From contig WTPW01001068.1 in the NCBI GenBank assembly GCA_009809945.1, forward strand, positions 43,333 through 107,332: 64,000 nt of DNA, written 5' to 3'. Position numbers and translations under genes: made by a program. This DNA comes from Gigaspora margarita. Its lineage: Eukaryota > Glomeromycota > Glomeromycetes > Diversisporales > Gigasporaceae. This document shows, piece after piece, positions 56,127 to 64,000 of the stretch; the stretch's first letter is position 1; each line of letters opens with the position of its first letter. Below the pieces are notes generated by a model. The model had not been told where the DNA came from and searched no databases. It worked only from the letters and a program-made list of their open reading frames with translations.

Positions 56127-56598
56127 ATGAATGCGTACCTTCTGGGTACCTTAGCTTCTTTTGGAGTTGGTTATATTGCTTGTCACTACAACTTGGTGAC
56201 CAAATTGTACGAAGCTTTTAACGACATTCCGTCAACTACTCATAAGGTATTTAATTTTAAACGAGATCTATTCTTTGTAACGTAATCTGTAGATTAATTT
56301 TAAAGCTCTCTTAGTTAATTTTTTTTTTTCATATTAATTTTTGTTAATTTGTGTGTAGCGCCACCTTCTTTACGTGTTTGTGGGTCTCAGTATACTTTTT
56401 CTTTTTATTTTTATTCCTCTTTATCGAATTGCAGAATACGAATCTAGAAGGGTGAGTGCTCGCACCTTTACACTCAATTCAGATCAACATAATAGTAATT
56501 ATTCATAAAATTTATATGTATAGAACAACGGTTACCCTTACAGGACTTCCGCTAGGGAACATCTTCAACGAAGAGGAAGTTTTACCATAGAATCATGA
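56127..56598 (+). CDS. Small two-helix membrane protein, overlapping GPI1
   Basis: Exons 56127-56246, 56359-56451 and 56524-56598 are joined by GT-AG introns and give 95 aa. I do not recognise the family. The first 22 residues (MNAYLLGTLASFGVGYIACH) are hydrophobic. Residues about 43-62 (LLYVFVGLSILFLFIFIPLY) are a strong transmembrane helix. The tail is basic and ends [14 protein letters not shown]. Its TGA (56596-56598) overlaps the GPI1 ATG (56595-56597). Size and topology recall the small accessory subunits of ER GPI and dolichol-phosphate mannose enzymes, but there is no motif to prove it. If intron 2 ends at 56555 instead of 56523, the reading frame runs without a stop into GPI1. Confidence 0.55.
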
Positions 56599-59500
56599 AT
56601 ACACCTGGAACTGTATCCAAGATATTTTTTCCGGCACATGTATGTTCATCCCGAACAAAATCTGGATTTTTAGTAGGCTGGAGTGTTTGTAGCTTTACAG
56701 CCTGTGTTGCTTCAGTGATTTCTAATGTAAAAGTATGTCATCCATATTCTTATAAGTGCTCTCATGTCCAATCAATTGTTCTGATGAATTTTATACTTAA
56801 GCTTAGAGATTTGGAAGCCGTTTTATCTGCATTATCAACGGATAATAGCTCATCTTTTGTATATATGGGTAAAGTTTGTGGTGCACCGCCGATTGTCTTG
56901 GGCGTGATAACTACTTATGCTAGTAATGATGATATTCATGATAGTATTAACAAAGAAGGTATAAAGAATCATAATTATTATGATACACTTTTATAGCCTT
57001 CATCAATGTGGCATAGAAATTTAATTGTCTAAAGGCAGGCTGTTTATAATTTATAAACTTATTTATTGATGTCACAAAGGCATTGCCGATAAAAAGTTGA
57101 CGGCAAACTTTTGGATGACGATCCATTTACAGGATAATAATATGCCTTCGCTCAGGTTAGAGATCTTTTGATACATTCTTATTCCTCTATAATCACATTA
57201 AATTTTAAATCAATTTATTAATAAACATAAAAAATTATTTTTAAATAAGCATGTCATATATTTAATCCATATTTGAGTAAAACAAACTGAGTGATTATAG
57301 AGGAGGAAAATTGAATTACATGTTTAATATTTTATGAAATCAATTAATAAATATTCTTTAATAATAGGTCTATATATTGCTGTGGTTATCGATATTCAAA
57401 TATTAGTTCTGAAATAATTTTTTACAAACAGCCAAATCCTACAAAGCTTCAGTATCTTTCGTTAGATCCATTGGTATTAGACATTCAACAGGATAGTAGA
57501 AATAAAGCTGAGCAGGATTCGATAACCATAAAAAATATGAGAAAAATCGTCAATACTCGTGTTCGATCTTCAGGAGAACAACGAATACAAATTAATTATA
57601 TGGACCTCATTTTGAATCAGGTGTGAAATCACAAATTTAATACTTTTATTATATTTGCTCTGCTCACAAATAAATTTTACGAATTCAACACCCAGATTAA
57701 TTCATCATTTGAAACTGAGAAAGCTATTATAGCTCGTTGTCAAGCATTTGCCGCAAGACGTAACCGCCGAAGTAAAAGTGTTTCCGAAGCAGTAAAGGAA
57801 TCGGCAGTTGGGATAGGGTTATTCTTAAAAAAGAGCTTTTTTTATCCAATCAACTATCTGACCCCTATGATTAAGTCCACCCTTTCACAACCAATGATCA
57901 TATTACTCATGTTTGTGAGGATGTTTGCCGAAGTGATTTTACGGATCTTGAATTTAAGGTTTCCACCTTGGCTTTTTAATGGAACCGCATTAAAGGATTT
58001 ATCTGCAACATGTAAGCTTTCTTCTGTAAAATTGTTACAATCAATATTTAAGTAATCGAATCAATATATTGATTACAACTGTAGCACAGCAAATTGATCT
58101 ACGTCTTCAGCAAGCTAGTTATTGGCCTTGGCAATACATGCTACTCCGAATAAGAGATTGGACGAATACTGCAACGACGCGTGCGCAGTATATTAGGTAA
58201 GATTATTACTCTACTTGTTTAACATAAACAACTTCCAGATTCGATCTAATAGAATTCATGAACTACTATTCAAGCTTTTACAACAGCATGTGGCTTGTAG
58301 CAAACGATATTATAATAGGAGTTACTATAGGATCATTTCTTATTAATAATAGTGAGTACGTGGCAAATATCTTATTGAAGGATCTTGATGTAAGGATGTC
58401 AAAGCATGTAATTTCACTCATGATTATTTATAAATATTCTAAGGGCTATATCTCTTGTTAATAATTATAGCATTATACTATTGAAAATTTAGTGTCAATG
58501 ATTGAATGGTTGATGGGTTGGCCTGCGGGCCTGAAATTGAACAGTGAGCTGGATAAATTCTTGGGTGAACTCTTTCTTTGGTCAATTGATTTGTGGAAAG
58601 GTAATTTAAAAATCATTGTTTACTTAGAAAATTTTATTCCTACTACACACTTTTTTTTTTTTTGATGATAGATTGCGTGACGACTATTGGCCCATTTATA
58701 CCCGAGATTCTTAGGATAATTGGACTATCTGGAACTTTAGGAGGGTCAATGGTCTTATCACTTCTATCCGACTTTCTGTCTTTTATGACATTACACATTT
58801 ATATTTTTTATATGGTTGCTGCGAAGATTTTTAATTGGCAACTTACTATACTATATTCTTTATTTAATTTATTTCAAGGCAAGGATTTAATATAATATAT
58901 TATATTTTTCAATAAATTTATTTTTTATATTAACTGATTCTTATTCAATTTAGGAAAAAAGTGGAACACCTTGCGTAACAGAATTGATTCCTGCGATTAT
59001 GATCTGGATCAATTACTTTTGGGAACAATCTTGTTTACTTTATTAACATTTTTATTCCCAACTGTCGCAGTTTATTATGCCACTTTTGCAACAGTGAGTT
59101 TTAGTATTATACTATTCAGTTTGTGAATGGTATTCGTTCACATTGATATTGATTGTTTACCCAACTTCAGAGTCGTGTAGCTGTTATTTTTTTAAAAGCT
59201 TTTATGGAAACACTACTAGCGTTTTTAAATCATTTTCCACTATTTGCGATTATGCTGAGATTTAAAGATCCAGAACGACTACCAGGTAATTCAATTTAAG
59301 TTATTCAACTAATCTAATTAGCTTTGAATTCAAAGCTTAATCGTCCTATATATTTAGGTGGATTAAGGTTTGAAATATGTGATCCAGATTATTTTTCGTC
59401 TTACGGGATCGCCAGAGTTGTTCGAGGAATTAAATCTATTTGGCCACGGGCAAATCGATCTATCATACTTCCCTTAAAGAATGCATCGAATATTAATGTT

Positions 59501-60035
59501 GATGGTCTAAGTTCTCAATCCAGTGATTCTACAGTTGATGAATCGGATCATATTATTAGATTAAGAAAAAGCCGAATGACAACTGTCGGCAATGAGAAAA
59601 ATATATCGTCATCCTCTGCGTGTAGCACATCTCATACAGCCCAAACTAAACTGGTATCAATAAATCCTTCAACAATACCACAGTCAATAAATCCTTCAAC
59701 AACACCACAATCAAGCTATCTATTCATGCAGGTAATTCGTTTTTATCTATTAAATTAATGAAAATGATTATTAACTATCTTCTTTCTTGAAGAATTTACC
59801 AATACCATTGTCGGCAATATTCTTTCAATACCTCCTATTATGGAAGATGCTGAGCTCACACTATTTCTCATTGTATGAATATTGTCCATTATTACATGTT
59901 TTTTTACTTATTATAAATGGTTGTATATAAATAATTATTATTTGTTTCAGCTACGTATTGCGTTGCCTTGTTAGCGGAGAAGCTATTAAACACATATCTA
60001 GGCTTCAATATCCTATGTTACCTGAAACTAGGTAA
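56595..60035 (+). CDS. GPI1: GPI-GlcNAc transferase subunit GPI1 / PIG-Q
   Basis: A multi-pass ER membrane subunit of the complex that transfers GlcNAc to phosphatidylinositol, the first step of GPI-anchor synthesis. Thirteen exons: 56595-56958, 57080-57155, 57368-57620, 57696-58011, 58085-58196, 58239-58389, 58471-58600, 58672-58878, 58954-59093, 59171-59285, 59358-59731, 59793-59872 and 59951-60035. All phases close, giving 800 aa. Family blocks are [20 protein letters not shown] at the N-terminus, [99 protein letters not shown] and [19 protein letters not shown]. The insert in exon 11 (Ser/Asn/Pro-rich, with a [15 protein letters not shown] repeat) is low complexity. The intron 58879-58953 is GC-AG. 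A GTAAGT overlaps the last codons, so a further exon is possible. Confidence 0.93.
57183..57307. mobile_element. Small TIR element in GPI1 intron 2
   Basis: tcctctataatcac at the left faces gtgattatagagga at the right inside intron 57156-57367, the longest intron of the gene. It is non-coding and probably a MITE. Confidence 0.65.
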
Positions 60036-60378
60036 GTCTAGAATGTTAACGATTCCATGTATTGCTTAATTATTTTCAAATTTTTAATGAGCGCATTCTC
60101 TTAAAACAGATCTAATTTAATGGATTTTTGGTTATTCCTCAAAATTAGTTTTACTGTACAAGATGAATAAAAATTAAAAAATAAATAAAATAAAATCAAT
60201 AGATAAAAAAAAATAAAGAATAAAATTAATAATTTACCAGATATAGGACATGCCCCTTAAAATAGGTCAAAATGTTGTCTATAATAAAAACTATAATAAA
60301 AACATATGAATTTACTATAAACTTTAAGCTGAAGATTCTTTTAAGCTTAACTAATTAACTTAAAAATTAAATTTTATA
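60036..60378. other. 3' flank of GPI1
   Basis: AT-rich sequence with A-rich runs around 60165-60225 that may include the poly-A site. No gene seen. Confidence 0.5.
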
Positions 60379-60909
60379 CAGTACGGGACAGCTAAAGATA
60401 TCCACTTTTTTATATATAAATTCTAAAAATGCTTATAATTTAAAAACAAATAACTTTTAAAAAAATCTGTCTAGTACCTGTTTTACAAATTTGTTGCTTT
60501 TAGTCTAAGCTACAATTCTGTTAGAATAGATTTTCATTTTTGTTATAAAATTAAAAAGTTGTTAGAGTTTAAAGTTTATATGTAATCAAAAATTTGGCAT
60601 TTAATATTTGATATATAAAAAAAGAAAAAGTCTATATGCCACCCGGGTTGGTACACCACCCTGTTCATATTAAATAGTAATTTGATGATGCACATCACCT
60701 TAGGGTTAGGGTCAGTCAGTCAATTTAGTATTTAATTTGAATAGAATGGCAGTAAATTATTTATCACCTTGGATGGCGCATAGGCAACTCCATAAAAAAA
60801 ATATATTTATATATTTTTAACCAATCAGCATTCATTGCACAAAAAATTAGCCAATCATATTTGATTACATAATCTCAAATTTGTAGATATCTTTAGCTAT
60901 CTTGTACTG
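60379..60909. mobile_element. Tc1/mariner-type MITE (CAGTACGGGAC family), second copy
   Basis: Ends cagtacgggacagctaaaga and tctttagctatcttgtactg, TA on both sides. Same family as 32819-33262. The interior includes a GC-richer patch near 60640-60720 (ccacccgggttggtacacc) and the ccaatca words shared with the other copy. Confidence 0.82.
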
Positions 60910-62100
60910 TAGTTATATAGAACAAGAAAAGGAAAAAAAGATTGAACTTAAAAACCAAATTAAATTTGTTAATTTTGCATAATTCCAAAATGTACTACAG
61001 GTTGAATTAATGAATACTGGGTACATATACCAGAAAACAAGTTTTCTAGTATGTATCTGATAATTTACTGGTACTGTAGATCTGCCAAATAACAGTTGCA
61101 TATCAGTAGCATATATGATTAGTGATCTAATTTAATAAATGTAATATTCAAATATGAAAAAGTATTTGTCATACCTGCAACACATCACCAGCTCACAAGG
61201 CCTTATGGCCTTATTAATGTTAAAGCAAGATTAAATTAGAGTTAAAATCAAAATTAATACAGAATTACAAGAGAAACATTTTTTGTTAGAAGTGCAATAG
61301 GTGTTATCTTAGTAAAATTTTGAGTTATAAATATACATGTGACAAAAAAGGCATGTTGCAGGGTGCAACAAATACATTTTTCCTTCAAATATTTACTGAA
61401 TGTTTGAATATTTAACTATTTAATTTTTTTACCAAATGAATATTTGAATATTTAAAATTTTTACTAAATATATTTATTGAATATTTATTGAATATAATTT
61501 TTTTTAAAAAATAACAAATTTTGAGATTATATAATCAAATATGATTGGCTAATTTTGTATAATAAATTCTAATTAGTTAAAAAAATATATAACTAATTTA
61601 TTTATATATTAAATATTAAATTTTTTGAATATATATAAATTTTCAAGTATTCATATTAGCGGATCAGGGTAATTGGGTCTTTTTTTGATAAACTGTTATA
61701 CAAAAATGTGCTCCTAAGTAATGTTGAAAAACTAACAAACGAAGTACTTGTTACAACTAATAAAAGAGCTATGCTAAGCTATAAAAAGAAATACTTTTAT
61801 CATTTGTTGAAATATTCAGGTATTTTAGGATGGGTTTGGCATTGTAAAATAGGTTGGTAACTATCAAGGATAAATTTGGAAGCTAATTTTTAAAAAAATG
61901 GCCTTTTTAATATACTTTTGGCTTATAATTAAATACATGAATTTCGTAATTTTCAACGTATTTAATTATAAATACAAAGCTAGTTAAAAAGGCTGTTTTT
62001 GTGAAAATTCACTTTGTAATAAATTTTCATGTAAAATTTTTTGATAATCCTCGATCATGATTGGTTGAGCTGATATGTTACACCGATCTGCCAATATGTA
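60910..62100. other. Intergenic AT-rich DNA with AAATATTTGAATATTT repeats
   Basis: About 61363-61510 is a degenerate aaatatttgaatattt repeat following a caggg-type word. Similar words recur at 62880-62995 on the other side of the MITE, so this may be another foldback opened by insertion. No gene. Confidence 0.5.
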
Positions 62101-62750
62101 TCCCTTAGATTGTAACACAGGCAAATTTGCCTGCGTATTTTAAAAATTTTAATAAAATTTTAATAAAATTTTAAATATTGATTTTAGCTATATCTTTTCT
62201 AAGTAAAAAATATCTTTGAGTTTTGTTTTAGTAACTGTTATAAAAATTTTTTAAAATTATTAGAAAACTTTAGTATAATCAAAGTTTAAAGTTCTTGTAT
62301 TAGCATTTTTACTATTAAAATTTTTCTTTAGATTTTCTTAAATTTTATATGTTCTCGTCTATAAAAAAAACTTTTACTTCTAATACAAGTCTTGATTTTT
62401 ACAAATAAATCATTAAAGTTGCAATAATAAAAGTTATTATCCTTTATATAAACTACAATATTGTCTTAAGAACTATAGCTTTAAAACTAAAACTAAATAA
62501 GATTACAGAGAAATTGCGATAAAATCTTTTAAAAAAATTTTTTTTAAAGATATCTATTTTTAGCTTATATATAACTTAAAATTTTTTTCTTACAATATAA
62601 AAACTAATTTTGCAAAAAAGTAATCCTTATTTTCAAATATAATGTACAAAGTTTTATTTAATTATCTTGATATTTAAAAAAAGTAAATCAGAGCAAAAAA
62701 AGTGCAAAAACGCAGGCAAATTTGCCTGTGTCCTACTACAATCTAAGGGA
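62101..62750. mobile_element. Tc1/mariner-type MITE copy 2, 650 bp
   Basis: Starts tcccttagattgtaacac, ends ctacaatctaaggga, TA on both sides (62099-62100 and 62751-62752), with the caggcaaatttgcctg palindrome inside each end. Differs from the 41448 copy only by scattered substitutions and one- to three-base indels. Confidence 0.92.
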
Positions 62751-63008
62751 TAACTTTTTATAATTATAAATTAAATAAATATCTACTTCAAAAAAATTGT
62801 GGTTTTAAATAAAAACAACAAATTTGCTAAAGAGATTGTTGTCAAATTTATTTGTTCTTAAATTATAAATATTAGATATTTTTTGCTATCTAGTAAATAT
62901 CTGATATACCTTTAATATTCAATAAATATTTAATAAATATTTGAATATTTATTTAAAATTTTTAAATAAATATTCAAATACTTATTTTTTAAATGATTAA
63001 AACCTCTA
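62751..63008. other. AT-rich spacer, no gene
   Basis: Contains the aatatttgaatattt words described for 60910-62100. Nothing else recognised. Confidence 0.5.
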
Positions 63009-63199
63009 TATAGGATGCATATTAGTAAGATATCAGGAGATAGATTAATACCAAATACATAGTAATATACTAGAACATTCTGGTATCTTATTCTTAGTTC
63101 AAATAGTATAAGAGTAAGATATTAGAATGTTCTGTTATGTTACTGTTATGTTACTAGTATCTACCTATTTTCTAGTATCTTACTAATATGCATTCTATA
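63009..63199. mobile_element. TIR element, about 190 bp
   Basis: tataggatgcatattagtaa at the left faces ttactaatatgcattctata at the right. The interior repeats agtatctac / gatatcag-type words. Non-coding. Confidence 0.75.
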
Positions 63200-63351
63200 T
63201 GCTACTAAATACAGGGCATATACTAAATCTATAGGTGAAACTAATTAATTTTACTAGTTAAAACTGGTAAAACTATTGAAACTTAAAAAGTTATTTGGTG
63301 AAATTGATAAAACTAGGTGAAACTAAGTGAAACTAGATAATATAGAACCCA

Positions 63352-63640
63352 GACATCTCTCATATAGGTTATAACTAGATTTTGGCCAATTTTGATCTAA
63401 TTTGCTAAAAATAACAAAATCTATTTACTTTAATAACTTCTAATCCAGTGGTCAGAAAATAATAAACTTTTTTTGTTAGATGCGTCTCACTAAGAGCTTC
63501 ATTTTTAAAAAAAATTTATTCAAATTGGACTACTAAATGCCAAGATAATTGCCAAAAACTGTTTTTTGCTTCTCAAATTTTAGGTATTTTTGCTGAAAAA
63601 TTTTAAGTATAACCTCTATACTTGATGTCCAGGGCCCTGA
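63352..63640. mobile_element. TIR element, relative of the 26177-28207 family
   Basis: ccagacatctctcatatagg at the left faces cctctatacttgatgtccag at the right. The same terminal words appear at 26177 and 28190. Non-coding interior. Confidence 0.65.
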
Positions 63641-64000
63641 TAAAATTGGTAATACTTAGGGGTTAGTAAAATTACGGGGGGCCAACTCAAATATTACACA
63701 AGTTTAATTGTAATACAAAAATTGTCATTTTATATGAAAATCATATAAAATTCATATGTATCGTGTTCGACTAGCCAAAGTCTTGATTATTAATTTTTTT
63801 AAAAATAACGTGTTTACGGAGATCTTTTTTTTTTTTGAAACTCAAAATAGACAAAGGTAAGTAATTAATAATAAAGAAATTTTATAACTGTTTTTTTTCT
63901 TGTTAAAAAAACTGAATCATATATTTATACTTAGTTATTGTAAGATAAAAGAAATGAGTACAAATTCAATTTGAATTTTTATTGTCTAGTATATTAAATT
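63641..64000. other. AT-rich window end, no gene seen
   Basis: Low-complexity AT-rich DNA with T runs at 63826-63836. Nothing else recognised. Confidence 0.5.

Overview
The window is about 64 kb of very AT-rich nuclear DNA from a fungus. The evidence is short GT-AG introns (about 70-300 nt), fungal-type eIF3a, eIF5B and GPI1 proteins, and a genome bloated with TIR elements, SINEs and a LINE. An arbuscular mycorrhizal fungus (Glomeromycotina, Rhizophagus-like) is my best guess from style. That is inference, not proof. An assembly gap (N run) lies at 30051-31032.

Only about 12 kb is host-gene sequence. At the left, eIF3a (minus, 8707-4674, 8 exons) and ribosomal protein eS8/RPS8 (plus, 8970-10064, 4 exons) diverge from a shared 262-bp promoter with a long poly(dA:dT) tract. 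After RPS8 lies a decayed PSO2/SNM1-type DNA cross-link repair nuclease (10738-11654) that has lost its metallo-beta-lactamase half. The middle (about 11.7-48.1 kb) is a repeat island. At the right, eIF5B (minus, 53980-48180, 16 exons) carries a 244-residue mini-intein inside the GTPase P-loop. A 95-aa two-helix membrane ORF follows at 56127-56598. Its stop overlaps the start of GPI1/PIG-Q (plus, 56595-60035, 13 exons, 800 aa) in an ATGA. I rebuilt the splicing of all four complete genes by hand, and every exon phase closes.

The repeat island is nested. A LINE (minus, 14636-24595) has a 16-bp target duplication and is split by a 2-kb TIR element and a small hAT-like element. Two tRNA-derived SINEs have 15- and 17-bp duplications. 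Several foldback elements have hAT-like termini and clear 8-bp duplications, but their bodies are built from a different short, near-palindromic repeat in each case. There are also Tc1/mariner-type MITEs with TA duplications, including a 650-bp pair, and a palindromic satellite of about 315 bp.

The most interesting items are: the eIF5B mini-intein, which fills almost exactly one exon and is flanked by introns on both sides; the intron just before it, which reads AT-AG where a GT-AG intron is expected; the overlapping membrane ORF and GPI1, which alternative 3' splice sites could either separate or fuse; and the hAT-like elements with constant termini and swapped cores. Three of the four complete genes act in translation (eIF3a and eIF5B in initiation, eS8 in the 40S subunit). 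GPI1 acts in GPI-anchor synthesis.
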